A DNA stretch of 64,000 nucleotides from Paralcaligenes ureilyticus (GCF_004346225.1 NZ_SMAJ01000015.1:1-64000); one strand, 5' to 3'; positions 18,905 through 27,849 are shown, counted from the first letter of the stretch. Program-made: numbers and translations. Notes: a model not told the origin generated them from the letters alone.

Positions 18905-20623
18905 TTAAAGTTGGTTGAGTTCCGAGGCCTGTCGCGCCAAGGCGTCCCGGCGAATCTGGGTCAGCGTCGAGCCCGGCGCTATGCCATCGGAGTCATAACG
19001 GATCTCCAGCAATGCAGGCAGATTTTCTTTCTCTGCAAATTGACGCGCACGTTCAAAGGCTGGCGCAAATTCCGCATTGTCGGCCACCACCTCGCCGTAG
19101 CCGTGATAGGCCTGCACAATCTGCGTAAATTCCGGGTTGTCAAAGCCCAGGGCGATGGTTCGGCCTGGAAATTCACGCTCCTGATGGGCGCGAATCGTCC
19201 CCCAGATCCCATTGTTAAAGACCAGAATAATGATTCCAAGCCGATGCTGCATGGCAACGCCCAACTCTTGAAGATTCATCTGGAAACAACCGTCGCCCGC
19301 ATAGCAAACAACCGTGCGCTCACGATTATCGAGCTTGGCGGCGATAGCCGCAGGCAAGCCGTACCCCATAGCCCCGACCGCCGGGGCAAGACTGGTTCCA
19401 AGCCCCGCAAACTGCCGATAGCGATGCGGATAGAGCGCGTAATTGCCGGCCCCGACCGTCACGCAAGCATCGGCAGGCAAATGGACATTCACATGGGCCG
19501 CCGCCACGTCCAGGCTCATGGAGCCAGGCGATGGCAAGGGTTTCAGACTGTCAAGGTATTGGCGATGGCCTGTCTGCGTCGCAGAGGCCCATCGGGGTGG
19601 TTGACGCGGCTTGAGGTCGGCTGCCGCTTGTGCAAAACCAACCGGATCGGCAGTAATAGCCTGGGTTGGCAAAAACACTCGCCCAAGCTCGTTCGCGTCG
19701 GGGTAAACATGAATCAGCTTCTGCTTTGGCTGCGGGCTCTGGACAACGGAGTAGCCTTCGGTGCTCGCCTCGCCAAGCCGTGTGCAAACAGCCAGCAAGA
19801 CATCGGCGTCGCACACGCGTGCACGCAATTCTTCAGTCATGCTCCAACCCACATGACCAACAAAATTCGGGTGATGCTGGTCGAAGCATTCGAGGCGGCG
19901 CCATGCCACACCCACCGGCAAACTGAAACGTTCGGCGAATTTCTGCAAGTCGGCCGCCGCCGCGGGCGTCCAGCCGCTACCTCCGACTATCATGAGCGGC
20001 CGCTCGGCGGCCTCGATCAGGGCACGCATCCGCTCCATATCCTGGACGCTTGGCGAGCTGTGCGCCCGGCAATATCGCGGCATGTCGGGCACCGCAGCGG
20101 TGCCCCACAGTACATCCTCGGGCAAGGCCAGCACCACCGGCCCCGGCCGGCCGCTGGTGGCAACCGTAAAGGCGCGCGCTATATATTCGGGGATCCGATC
20201 GGTGCGATCGATCTGCGCAACCCATTTTGTCATAGGCCCGAACATCTGGCGATAATCGATTTCCTGAAACGCCTCGCGCTCATAAAAATCGTTGCCCACC
20301 TGACCGACAAATAAAATCATGGGCGTCGAGTCCTGAAAAGCGGTATGCACGCCTATGCTGGCATTGCACGCCCCCGGCCCGCGCGTAACAAAGCAAATAC
20401 CCGGCTCACCGCTAAGCTTGCCCGTGGCTTCAGCCATATATGCGGCCCCGCCCTCTTGCCGGCAAACAACGGCCTGTATCGTATCCTGATGATCGTACAG
20501 AGCGTCAATGCAGGGCAGATAGCTTTCGCCCGGCACAAGAAATACTCGTTTGACTCCATGTGCGCACAGTTGTTGAATGAGAATTTGGCCGCCATTGCGG
20601 TCAATGGGTGTTGTTGCAGTCAT
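18905..20623 (-). CDS. Thiamine pyrophosphate-dependent enzyme of the acetolactate synthase/benzoylformate decarboxylase superfamily
   Basis: The 572-residue protein has the three POX-type domains. An N-terminal PYR domain includes VPGESYLPCIDAL, whose Glu would activate TPP. A central domain follows. The C-terminal PP domain has GDGCFQMNLQELG followed by NN in LVFNNGIWG, the TPP/Mg motif. No ilvN-like small subunit is nearby and the set carries lyase and dehydrogenase genes instead, so a catabolic 2-oxo acid decarboxylase or lyase is more likely than valine biosynthesis. GAGGGC precedes the ATG. Confidence 0.85.
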   Translation of the reverse strand: MTATTPIDRNGGQILIQQLCAHGVKRVFLVPGESYLPCIDALYDHQDTIQAVVCRQEGGAAYMAEATGKLSGEPGICFVTRGPGACNASIGVHTAFQDSTPMILFVGQVGNDFYEREAFQEIDYRQMFGPMTKWVAQIDRTDRIPEYIARAFTVATSGRPGPVVLALPEDVLWGTAAVPDMPRYCRAHSSPSVQDMERMRALIEAAERPLMIVGGSGWTPAAAADLQKFAERFSLPVGVAWRRLECFDQHHPNFVGHVGWSMTEELRARVCDADVLLAVCTRLGEASTEGYSVVQSPQPKQKLIHVYPDANELGRVFLPTQAITADPVGFAQAAADLKPRQPPRWASATQTGHRQYLDSLKPLPSPGSMSLDVAAAHVNVHLPADACVTVGAGNYALYPHRYRQFAGLGTSLAPAVGAMGYGLPAAIAAKLDNRERTVVCYAGDGCFQMNLQELGVAMQHRLGIIILVFNNGIWGTIRAHQEREFPGRTIALGFDNPEFTQIVQAYHGYGEVVADNAEFAPAFERARQFAEKENLPALLEIRYDSDGIAPGSTLTQIRRDALARQASELNQL

Positions 20624-20650
20624 CTTGCCCTCATACTGACTTTATTTGAA

Positions 20651-21553
20651 TTACCGTAGCGCATCGTTGAACTTTAAAAATTCTGAATGTCGCGCCAACA
20701 AGCGTCGTGCATTGTTGCAGCATGGCGCGTCGATCCAGGACTCGATATTGTCAACATCTGCCCTTGATTGCGCTTCATATGCTGCGATGAGCTGATGAGC
20801 CTCCTGGACGTCAAGGTCGGAAGGCGTAAACGAACGATTGACGACTGCGACGTGCTCAGGAAACACGACGCACTTGGCCTTGAATCCCAAGCGCCGGGCT
20901 ACTGTCAGGTCTAACCGCAGTGCGCCGCTGGCCCGAAAGGTAAAAGGACAATCAATGGCCACGCACCCGGCTGCAACACACTCCAGCAAAAAGCGGCTCC
21001 GGGCATACTGAAGCTCGATACCGTCCACACCACGCTCCGACCCCAGATTAGCCGCCAGGTCTTCTGCAGCGAGCAAACAGGCGTTGACCCGGGAACTGGC
21101 GCGCAAGATGGAACCCAGCGACAACAGTCCTGCAGCAGATTCGATGGTGGGCACAATCTCTGTCGCACCAGGAGCCAATCCGTGCAGGGTCTCCAGCCGT
21201 GAAATTTCCATATCCAGCGCCAGAATGTGTTCCGGCGTTTCCACATGGGGCAAGAACACGACATGCGGCTTGCCAGGCATGATCTGCGCCAGATCAACGC
21301 GTCCATCCTCGTCCAATTTGTTGATCCGCACCGCACCCACCACCGCACTCTCTCGGCATTCTTGCAACAAGTCTACAATCCGCCGCCGCGCCTCTGGACG
21401 GTCGCCCATCAGGGTGAACTCCTCCAGATCGGCAACGACGACATCCGCCCCGGCGGCAATAGCCGCCCGCTGTTTGTTTTCATCCATACCCGGGACAAAC
21501 ATCCAGCTTCGCCGTAATGAGAGCGGGCGGCGCAAGCTGTTTTCCATACTCAT
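20651..21553 (-). CDS. HpcH/HpaI aldolase / citrate lyase beta-subunit (CitE-like) family protein
   Basis: The 300-residue TIM-barrel protein starts with RRSWMFVPGMDENK and continues with GADVVVADLEEFT, GAVRINKLDEDG and VPTIESAAGL. This is the pattern of CitE-like and L-malyl-CoA/beta-methylmalyl-CoA lyase proteins, which cleave or form C-C bonds on CoA esters or related acids. The usual DLED is DLEEF here. AAGGATC precedes the ATG at 21553. Its place between a TPP enzyme and a TRAP transporter suggests it acts in the same catabolic route. Confidence 0.8.
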   Translation of the reverse strand: MSMENSLRRPLSLRRSWMFVPGMDENKQRAAIAAGADVVVADLEEFTLMGDRPEARRRIVDLLQECRESAVVGAVRINKLDEDGRVDLAQIMPGKPHVVFLPHVETPEHILALDMEISRLETLHGLAPGATEIVPTIESAAGLLSLGSILRASSRVNACLLAAEDLAANLGSERGVDGIELQYARSRFLLECVAAGCVAIDCPFTFRASGALRLDLTVARRLGFKAKCVVFPEHVAVVNRSFTPSDLDVQEAHQLIAAYEAQSRADVDNIESWIDAPCCNNARRLLARHSEFLKFNDALR

Positions 21554-21654
21554 TTCAGATCCTTATATCCTGTCCAGAGAATATCCTGGCAACCGTATCG
21601 TTCGATACACCGTTTTAATGCGCAGACTCGACCTACCCGCGCCGGCGCGCACAC

Positions 21655-22938
21655 TCAATTCATATGCCGAGGCAAAAACAGCACAAGCTCAGGTACGAAC
21701 GTCAACAGCAACAAAACCGAAATCATCGCCATCAGCATAAAAACCAGTGGCTTGAACGACTGCGCCATACTGATGCCGCCTATGCGGCAGGCAGCCATCA
21801 AATCAACACCCAATGGCGGTGTGTTCGCTCCGATCGCGAGATTGATCGTCAGGATTATTCCGAAATGAACCGGATCGATGCCGTAATGATGAATGATCGG
21901 CATGACGACAGGAGCAACAATGATGATGATTGCGATAGACTCCATAAAGGTGCCTAAAATCAGCAAACCAGCGGTTAGCAATAACAACACCGCCGTTCTG
22001 CTGCTGGTCCATTGTGTCAATAAATGCGCCAACTGCTGCGGCACCTGTTCGGCTATCAATATCCATGCGAACAAGCCTGCCGCCCCAATAATCAACAAAA
22101 TCGACGCACTTACTTCCGAGGTGTCGCGCAGGCACTTCCAGATGGTGCGCCAGCTAAGCTGGCGATATACAAAAAACCCCACGAACAAGGCATAGACTAT
22201 CGCACTGGCCGCCGCTTCGGTCGCCGTAAATATGCCAAACCGGATCCCGCCAATAATAAGCACTGGAACGAGCAAAGCCGGTAAAGCATCTTTCAATGCA
22301 ACAAGAAAAACCTGGCGATTAAACGGCACGCCGCCAGCCCAGCCCTGCTTTCGAGATTGCCAGAGCACTACAACAATCAGGCCCAAACCCAGCAAAATAC
22401 CTGGAACCACACCGCCTAAAAACAGCTTTCCTACTGACGTATTGGTGGTTGTGCCATACACAATCATGACGATGCTGGGAGGAATCACCACACCCAGGGA
22501 GCCGGCGCAACCCAGCAAAGCACAACTGAAACCCTTGTCGTAGCCGCTACGATACATAGCAGGCAGCAACACACTGCCGATGGCAACCACATCAGCCACC
22601 CCGGAACCTGACAAGGCGCCAAACAGCATGCTGGCCAGAACCGCGACGACCGCAAGACCCCCTTTGATATCGCCCACCGCCGCCGAGCACAGGTGAATGA
22701 TTTTCTTGGTCAGACCGGCGCTGTTCATTAATTGTGCCGCCAGCAAAAACAAGGGGATCGCCAGCAGAGTGAAACTGTCCATGCCGGACACAATCTGCTG
22801 GGCCGCCACCATTAGCGGCGCCACATCGAAGATCAGCAAATAAGCGACGGAAGACAGAATAAGGCCAAAGGCAATCGGGATATCAAGCAGTACCGTTGCG
22901 GCAAACATCGCCAATAGAGAAATTACACCTACACTCAT
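21655..22938 (-). CDS. dctM: TRAP transporter large permease, DctM-type
   Basis: The 427-residue protein is almost entirely hydrophobic, with about 12 membrane segments. It has the DctM features GAISGSGVADVVAIGSVLLPAM-like (here GALSGSGVADVVAIGSVL) and NLAIGANTPPLGVDL. It forms the sodium-driven channel of a periplasmic-binding-protein-dependent carboxylate importer. The ATG at 22938 overlaps the TGA of the small permease gene by 4 nt, which fixes the start; a longer in-frame extension upstream is rejected. Confidence 0.93.
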   Translation of the reverse strand: MSVGVISLLAMFAATVLLDIPIAFGLILSSVAYLLIFDVAPLMVAAQQIVSGMDSFTLLAIPLFLLAAQLMNSAGLTKKIIHLCSAAVGDIKGGLAVVAVLASMLFGALSGSGVADVVAIGSVLLPAMYRSGYDKGFSCALLGCAGSLGVVIPPSIVMIVYGTTTNTSVGKLFLGGVVPGILLGLGLIVVVLWQSRKQGWAGGVPFNRQVFLVALKDALPALLVPVLIIGGIRFGIFTATEAAASAIVYALFVGFFVYRQLSWRTIWKCLRDTSEVSASILLIIGAAGLFAWILIAEQVPQQLAHLLTQWTSSRTAVLLLLTAGLLILGTFMESIAIIIIVAPVVMPIIHHYGIDPVHFGIILTINLAIGANTPPLGVDLMAACRIGGISMAQSFKPLVFMLMAMISVLLLLTFVPELVLFLPRHMN

Positions 22939-23405
22939 TTTGATTCCTTGGCTTCCAGTAATTGCCCCAGATGCACCATAATCAGCGCCACACATCCCAC
23001 CGGCACGGACAAATAAAGAACAGCCGCAGGAATCTGCAACGCTGTAGTGGTTTGCTCCATCGTTACCTGCGCAAGCCCCCAACCCGCCCTGGCTAACAGG
23101 ACGAAGATGACAAGCAACAACACATTGGCGAATCGGTCAATGTAGCCACGGTAACGCGCGCTGTGCACCATCAGTGGCAATAAGCCCGCCGACAACTGAG
23201 TGCGCCGGTAACTGCAAACGACGCTGCCCAAAAAAGCCGACCACACCAGCACCAATTGAGGTAACTCCTCGCCCCAGTACGGAGGTGCTCCCATCACAAA
23301 ACGCATGAAAATGGTGACCGTAACCAGAATCGCCAACACGGCGCAGCCTACTGCCGCCATCGCCTCGAAGGCGATGGCCAATCTTCGATTGAAGGATTCA
23401 ATCAT
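22935..23405 (-). CDS. dctQ: TRAP transporter small permease, DctQ-type
   Basis: The 156-residue protein has four predicted membrane helices, with the characteristic WGEELPQLVLVWSAFLGS segment. It pairs with the downstream DctM-type protein through a 4-nt ATGA overlap. It follows the binding-protein gene by 6 nt, so binding protein, small permease and large permease are translated from one message. Confidence 0.92.
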   Translation of the reverse strand: MIESFNRRLAIAFEAMAAVGCAVLAILVTVTIFMRFVMGAPPYWGEELPQLVLVWSAFLGSVVCSYRRTQLSAGLLPLMVHSARYRGYIDRFANVLLLVIFVLLARAGWGLAQVTMEQTTTALQIPAAVLYLSVPVGCVALIMVHLGQLLEAKESK

Positions 23406-23411
23406 GGCTCA

Positions 23412-24395
23412 TTAATCCTGATATTTTTTAACAAGCCCCATCATGTCGGCGCCAAACACCGGCTCATATTTTTTCCAGACCGGTTCCACCGCCTTGATAA
23501 ACGCGGCCTTATCGACCGTGTTGACGATCATGCCTTTCTCTTTCAGCTTGGCAATGTAATCATCATCGCTATCTTGGACCATCTTGCGTTGCGCATCGCG
23601 CCATTTGGCAGCCGCCGTGGTTACCACAGCCTTGTCAGCATCGGAAATCTTGTTCCATACCGGCTTGGAGACGATCAGGCACGCTGCGCCCCAAATATGG
23701 CCCGTCAGCGACAGGTGCTTCTGTACCTCAAAGAACGATGAGGTATAAATCACCGATAGCGGATTTTCCTGAGCATCGAACACCCCCTGCTGCAAGGCCG
23801 AATACAGCTCCCCAAAAGCCAGAGGTGCCGGACTGGCGCCAAGAGCGGTAAATGTATCAAGCCGGACTTTGTCGGGTGCAACACGAATCTTCAGCCCTTT
23901 AAGATCGGCGGGCTCTTTAATGGCCCGCCGGTTATTCGTAACATGCCGGTATCCGAGCTCCCACCATGACAGAATCACCATGTTTTTGGTGGCCGCAATT
24001 TTAGCCAAAGCAGCACCCAGTTCACCATCCAGTGCGCGATAAGCTGTTTGGGGAGTGGGCCAGGCGTAGGGCAGATCGATAACGCCAAATTTAGGGCTGA
24101 ACTGCTGCAAGGAGCTGGAACCGATTATGCCCGCATCCACAGCCCCGATTTGCATCCCTTCCAACATGGTTTTCTCGCTGCCCAGCTGGCTACTGGGGAA
24201 CAACACGAAATTGACGCGGCCTGCCGTCTTGTCCTTTACCTCATCGGCAAACCCTTTGGCGGCGACGTTCCAGCTATGTGACGGCGCCAACACGTCGCCC
24301 AGCTTTATATCCAACGCCCAAACGGAGCTAGCCGACAATAAGGAAGCACACAAGGCAACTTTCGAAACACGGCCAAGTAATTTGAAAAAATTCAT
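23412..24395 (-). CDS. dctP: TRAP transporter periplasmic solute-binding protein, DctP family
   Basis: The 327-residue protein begins with a signal peptide (about 27 residues, ending SSVWA). It shows the DctP fold motifs ASPLAFGELYSALQQGVFDAQENP and LKGLKIRV, where the Arg normally binds the substrate carboxylate. GAGGGGA lies close before the ATG. The ligand is therefore expected to be an organic acid. Neighbouring lyase and TPP genes point to an oxo or hydroxy acid but do not define it. Confidence 0.92.
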   Translation of the reverse strand: MNFFKLLGRVSKVALCASLLSASSVWALDIKLGDVLAPSHSWNVAAKGFADEVKDKTAGRVNFVLFPSSQLGSEKTMLEGMQIGAVDAGIIGSSSLQQFSPKFGVIDLPYAWPTPQTAYRALDGELGAALAKIAATKNMVILSWWELGYRHVTNNRRAIKEPADLKGLKIRVAPDKVRLDTFTALGASPAPLAFGELYSALQQGVFDAQENPLSVIYTSSFFEVQKHLSLTGHIWGAACLIVSKPVWNKISDADKAVVTTAAAKWRDAQRKMVQDSDDDYIAKLKEKGMIVNTVDKAAFIKAVEPVWKKYEPVFGADMMGLVKKYQD

Positions 24396-24455
24396 GAAAT
24401 ATCCCCTCTGATTTAACTTCTTGGTTTGATGTAAAAACGGTCTGTCAAGCTCTTA

Positions 24456-25244
24456 TCATTGGCCTCGCCGTTCCTTGAGCCGTTGTGCCTTCATCAACGG
24501 GCACTCGTCACAATAGGATGTGACGACTATCCATTCGTCATTTCCTGTCGCTTGTGCCGGATGCTTTACTGCAGGAGGTACGGCAAGGGCCGAGCCAGCG
24601 TGCAAATCATAGTGTTCGCCATTGGCAACCAATTGAGCATTGCCATGCAGCGTCAGTGCCATCTCGCCCCCCGGATGTGTATGCGCTACGCTCCTGGCGC
24701 CGGGCCTGCCGTGCACTACGGCAAATTTCATATAACGGCTGCCTACCGTGGATGGCGAAAACAACACCCTTCGCTCAAATCCATATAAATATTCGGGCAC
24801 AATCTTATCCACTTGACGTACCAATGGAACCTCTGCATTGGGCCGCCTGCCATTGAGCCGGTCTTGCGTGATCTGGGCTTGCATCAGCGGGCATTCGTCG
24901 CAACTGGCCCTAATGGCCACCCATTGGACATCACCACTTATTTTTACCTTTTGCGCAACCTCTGCCGGCACTACGATCGCGGAGTCGATCGGTAAGGCAT
25001 ATTGCTGGCCGGCGGCGACAACCACCGCCTTTCCTTGCAGGGTCAAAGTCATTTGATCGCCGGGCAAGCCCTGCAAGTCACTTTCGGATCCTGGCTCGCC
25101 ATACACCAATACAAACTTCATGTAATGACTCCCCACTGTCGTGGGAGAGAACAACACTCGATAATCAAAACCCTGGTCATGCGCCAAGGGCACCGCGTCA
25201 ACCTTACGCAACAACGGGAAATCTACTCGCTGTACCGATTGCAT
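24456..25244 (-). CDS. Tandem double-cupin protein with repeated CDECPLM motif
   Basis: The 262-residue protein consists of two homologous halves offset by exactly 130 residues; each ends in CDECPLM (115-121 and 245-251). The second half keeps a cupin metal site: His188, His190, Glu194 and His228. In the first half the equivalent positions are Gln58, Leu60, Gln64 and Gln98, so it cannot bind metal in the same way. It may be a dioxygenase- or isomerase-like enzyme with one active and one structural domain, or a sensor. No named family is recognised. It lies 60 nt upstream of dctP in the same direction. Confidence 0.8.
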   Translation of the reverse strand: MQSVQRVDFPLLRKVDAVPLAHDQGFDYRVLFSPTTVGSHYMKFVLVYGEPGSESDLQGLPGDQMTLTLQGKAVVVAAGQQYALPIDSAIVVPAEVAQKVKISGDVQWVAIRASCDECPLMQAQITQDRLNGRRPNAEVPLVRQVDKIVPEYLYGFERRVLFSPSTVGSRYMKFAVVHGRPGARSVAHTHPGGEMALTLHGNAQLVANGEHYDLHAGSALAVPPAVKHPAQATGNDEWIVVTSYCDECPLMKAQRLKERRGQ

Positions 25245-25338
25245 TGTCTCTACATCCTTTTTAGCGATGGCACACAGGCTGTAATGGTTTCAATGCTCCC
25301 GCCTCGAGCGAAGAGCACTGCTCGTTAATCTTCTGTTT

Positions 25339-26082
25339 TCAAATAGCGGAATCACTCGCGAAGTCTTCCCGCAAACGACGTATGATTCCCGTTAAATGTG
25401 CGCGCAATGCCTGCCGCGCCCGGGCCGGGTCGCGGTTTTTAATCGCTTGAAGAACAACGTCATGCTCGCGATCTGCGACCTGCCACACCTTGTGTGTCAC
25501 AAAATGCTGCTCCAACCGGCTGAACATGGCGCTGTTCTCACGAAGATCCCACAAGGTCATTTCCGCGGCCACCAATGCCACATTGCCGCTACCCTCGGCA
25601 ATGGCCATATGAAATGCGCGGTCCTGCTGGCCCGGCGATTGGGCTTGCTGGGTCGTTCGGGCAGCCGCTTCAATGATTGCAATTTGCGACCCTGATGCGT
25701 TTTTCGCTGCCAGCGCCGCACATTCCGGCTCGACCAAAAGCCGCGCCTGCAAAAGCTCGAACGGCCCTACATCGTTATAAATCTGAAGACTTGCCGGTTT
25801 AGCCTTGCCTTGATCTTGAGCATCGTCCCGCGAGGGTGCAACAAAAACCCCGGTCCCGACACGAACCTCAACGTAGCCTTCAATTTCCAGCGCGATCAAG
25901 GCCTCCCGCACGGACGGACGGCTGACCTGCAGTATTTTTGCAAGCTCACGCTCAGCCGGCAGACGCTCCCCGGGAATAAATTCGCCCGCATGGATTTTCT
26001 CGGCAATCTGATCGGCGATCATGCGGTACAAACGCGTGACGCTTACGGGCTGAAATCCGGTCATAAAATAATTTTCCATCAT
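25339..26082 (-). CDS. FadR/GntR-family transcriptional regulator (FCD domain)
   Basis: The 247-residue protein has an N-terminal GntR winged helix (IHAGEFIPGERLPAERELAK, VSRPSVREALIALEIEGYV). A C-terminal helical FCD ligand-binding domain with metal-binding His residues follows (for example RAFHMAIAEGSGN). Such regulators usually control the adjacent catabolic operon in response to a carboxylic acid. It is transcribed toward the cupin-TRAP set and diverges from a peptide-type ABC operon. Two FadR-like operator sequences occupy the gap. The start is uncertain: two consecutive ATGs, and another seven codons in. Confidence 0.9.
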   Translation of the reverse strand: MMENYFMTGFQPVSVTRLYRMIADQIAEKIHAGEFIPGERLPAERELAKILQVSRPSVREALIALEIEGYVEVRVGTGVFVAPSRDDAQDQGKAKPASLQIYNDVGPFELLQARLLVEPECAALAAKNASGSQIAIIEAAARTTQQAQSPGQQDRAFHMAIAEGSGNVALVAAEMTLWDLRENSAMFSRLEQHFVTHKVWQVADREHDVVLQAIKNRDPARARQALRAHLTGIIRRLREDFASDSAI

Positions 26083-26086
26083 CTAC

Positions 26087-26106
26087 TGGTCGAGTGGTAA
26101 GGCCAC
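26087..26106. promoter_or_regulatory. Candidate operator of the FadR-type regulator, regulator-proximal copy
   Basis: TGGTCGAGTGGTAAGGCCAC contains TGGTAAGGCCA (26095-26105), which fits the FadR consensus TGG-N5-CCA. It is 4-23 bp upstream of the regulator's start codon. The whole 20-mer occurs again, inverted and identical, at 26253-26272. Autoregulation of the regulator gene is the simplest reading. Confidence 0.6.
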
Positions 26107-26204
26107 GATACAGATATCAATTTTCATTGTCAAGGTTTTAATGAGAAAGTTGGTTCGAAGCCATGCATACGGCCTCACCATACATATACAGGCCTAGTAT
26201 CGCT

Positions 26205-26245
26205 GCATCGTCTTTTCATAATATCTTGACAAGAAAAGACGATGC
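26205..26245. promoter_or_regulatory. Perfect 13-bp inverted repeat upstream of the ABC operon
   Basis: GCATCGTCTTTTC (26205-26217) is repeated as its exact complement GAAAAGACGATGC (26233-26245), with a 15-nt AT-rich spacer containing TTGACA. It could be an operator for a dimeric or tetrameric regulator, or a hairpin if transcribed. There is no T-tract after it, so a terminator is less likely. Confidence 0.6.
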
Positions 26246-26252
26246 CTATATT

Positions 26253-26272
26253 GTGGCCTTACCACTCGACCA
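26253..26272. promoter_or_regulatory. Candidate operator of the FadR-type regulator, ABC-operon copy
   Basis: GTGGCCTTACCACTCGACCA is the exact reverse complement of the 20-mer at 26087-26106. It contains TGGCCTTACCA (26254-26264), again TGG-N5-CCA. It overlaps the proposed -35 box of the ABC operon, so bound regulator would block RNA polymerase. Confidence 0.6.
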
Positions 26273-26287
26273 TCAGGCTATTATAAT
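26259..26287 (+). promoter_or_regulatory. Putative promoter of the peptide-type ABC operon
   Basis: A consensus TATAAT (26282-26287) lies 17 bp downstream of TTACCA (26259-26264, 4 of 6 to the -35 consensus). The transcript would begin near 26294, about 34 nt before the start codon. An alternative upstream pair is TTGACA (26226-26231) with TATATT (26247-26252), at a short 15-bp spacing. Confidence 0.45.
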
Positions 26288-26327
26288 TGACGTGCCCCGC
26301 GGGGCGACAACACTATCAGGAGCAGAC

Positions 26328-27845
26328 ATGTTTCAACGAGCGATAAAAACAGTATTCCCAAAATTAATGCTGGCCGCCGTCATTGCGGCCAGTTGCGGTA
26401 GCGCCTTGGCCAACAAAGCCGACGACACATTGAATGTCGCCTTCGATGCAGCTCCCGCCACGCTCGACGGTTACAAGGAATCGGATCGCCCAGGCCTGTC
26501 TTTGGTGCGCCTCTTGTATACGGGCCTGATTCAGAAGGATCAGAAGACCGGAAAATTCGAACCTGCACTGGCATCGAGCTTCAAGTTCATTGACGACAAG
26601 ACGATGGAATTCACGCTGCGCCCCAACGTCAAGTTCCACGATGGATCGACGCTAACCGTGGATGACGTCATATACACGCTGAATCTGGTTTCGTCCAAAG
26701 CATACAACGCACGCTACCAGAATACGGTGAGCTGGATCGCGGGCGCCGACAAACTGTCGGACAACACTTTCCGCATTCGCATGAAAACGCCTTTTCCATT
26801 GGCGCTCGAAATGCTCTCCGAAAACCTGCCCATTTACCCCAAGGCCTACTATGAAGGCGATGTATCGAAAATGGGTATCAAACCCGTCGGCACAGGTCCG
26901 TATCGCCTCGCGAGCAGTCAGCCCGGCAGCCGCTACGTTTTTGAGCGCTTTGCCGACTACTTCGGCAAAAAGCCGGCCATTAACCGCATCGTCGTTCACA
27001 TTCTTCCCGATTCGAACACCCAATACGCGGAGCTAATGGGCGGCAGCCTGGACTGGATCTGGCGCTTGCCGCCCGACGCCGCCAAGCGCCTGGCGACCAA
27101 GAAAAACGTAGTGGTTAAAAGTGAAAGCATTCTGCGCATCCGGTACATCGATATCAACCCCGCATACCAGGACGGCAAATCGCCGCTAGCCAATCTTAAG
27201 GTCCGTCAGGCAATGAATCATGCCATTGACCGCGAAGCCATACGCAAGGCTCTGGTGGGCGGGGCATCCAAAGTAATCAATACAGCTTGCAACCCGCTGC
27301 AGTTCGGTTGCTCGACAGATGTGCAGTCTTACAGCTATGACCCAAAGAAAGCCAAAGAATTATTGACCGAAGCGGGCTATGCCAAAGGTTTCTCCATTGA
27401 CCTGGTCGTGGCCACCCCCCCACGCTCCATTTTCGAAGCGATAGCGGCTAATCTCGCCACCGTCGGCATCAAAGCCAACTTGATCGAGCAACAATATGGA
27501 ACCGCCGTGTCCGCGTGGCGTGAGGGCCGCGTGCCATTGATGACGGCCACGTGGGGCTCTTACGGCATTGCCGACGTCGCCCTGTCGACCAGCAATTTCT
27601 TCAACGGCGGCGCGGATGATCTGGTCAAAAACCCGCAAGTGGCTCAACTGCTGAAATCTGCCGACACCTCGATCGATCGGGACTTTCGCGCCAAACAATA
27701 TGCCGCCGCACTAAAGATTATCGCGGCGCAGGCTTATTGGGTGCCTCTGTGGAACCTGTCATTGAATTCAGCCCAATCCTCTTCCTTGAATTTCGATATC
27801 GACTCGGACGAGTTCCCGCGCTTCTACAAGGCCAGCTGGAAGTAA
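26328..27845 (+). CDS. ABC transporter periplasmic substrate-binding protein, peptide/nickel (SBP_bac_5) family
   Basis: The 505-residue precursor has a signal peptide (about 28 residues, ending GSALA). The SBP_bac_5 fold follows (FTLRPNVKFHDGSTLTVDDVIYTL, GTGPYRL, RQAMNHAIDREAI). It would deliver peptides or related compounds to the permeases encoded downstream. The ATG at 26328 follows AGGAG by 6 nt; an upstream in-frame extension of 55 codons runs through the promoter and inverted repeat and is rejected. Family members also bind opines, glutathione or nickel, so the ligand is open. Confidence 0.92.
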   Translation: MFQRAIKTVFPKLMLAAVIAASCGSALANKADDTLNVAFDAAPATLDGYKESDRPGLSLVRLLYTGLIQKDQKTGKFEPALASSFKFIDDKTMEFTLRPNVKFHDGSTLTVDDVIYTLNLVSSKAYNARYQNTVSWIAGADKLSDNTFRIRMKTPFPLALEMLSENLPIYPKAYYEGDVSKMGIKPVGTGPYRLASSQPGSRYVFERFADYFGKKPAINRIVVHILPDSNTQYAELMGGSLDWIWRLPPDAAKRLATKKNVVVKSESILRIRYIDINPAYQDGKSPLANLKVRQAMNHAIDREAIRKALVGGASKVINTACNPLQFGCSTDVQSYSYDPKKAKELLTEAGYAKGFSIDLVVATPPRSIFEAIAANLATVGIKANLIEQQYGTAVSAWREGRVPLMTATWGSYGIADVALSTSNFFNGGADDLVKNPQVAQLLKSADTSIDRDFRAKQYAAALKIIAAQAYWVPLWNLSLNSAQSSSLNFDIDSDEFPRFYKASWK

Positions 27846-27849
27846 TTTT

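Noticed and set aside
18911-20314. A 467-codon open frame on the plus strand opposite the TPP enzyme gene
   Set aside because: The minus strand carries a full TPP enzyme with cofactor motifs; the plus frame is an antisense shadow of a GC-rich gene.
18905-20623. Acetolactate synthase large subunit IlvB for branched-chain amino acid synthesis
   Set aside because: No small regulatory subunit or ilvC is adjacent and the operon context is catabolic; only the TPP superfamily can be stated.
26163-26327. N-terminal extension of the peptide-type binding protein
   Set aside because: It would read through the 13-bp inverted repeat, operator and promoter and place the signal peptide internally; AGGAG before 26328 marks the true start.
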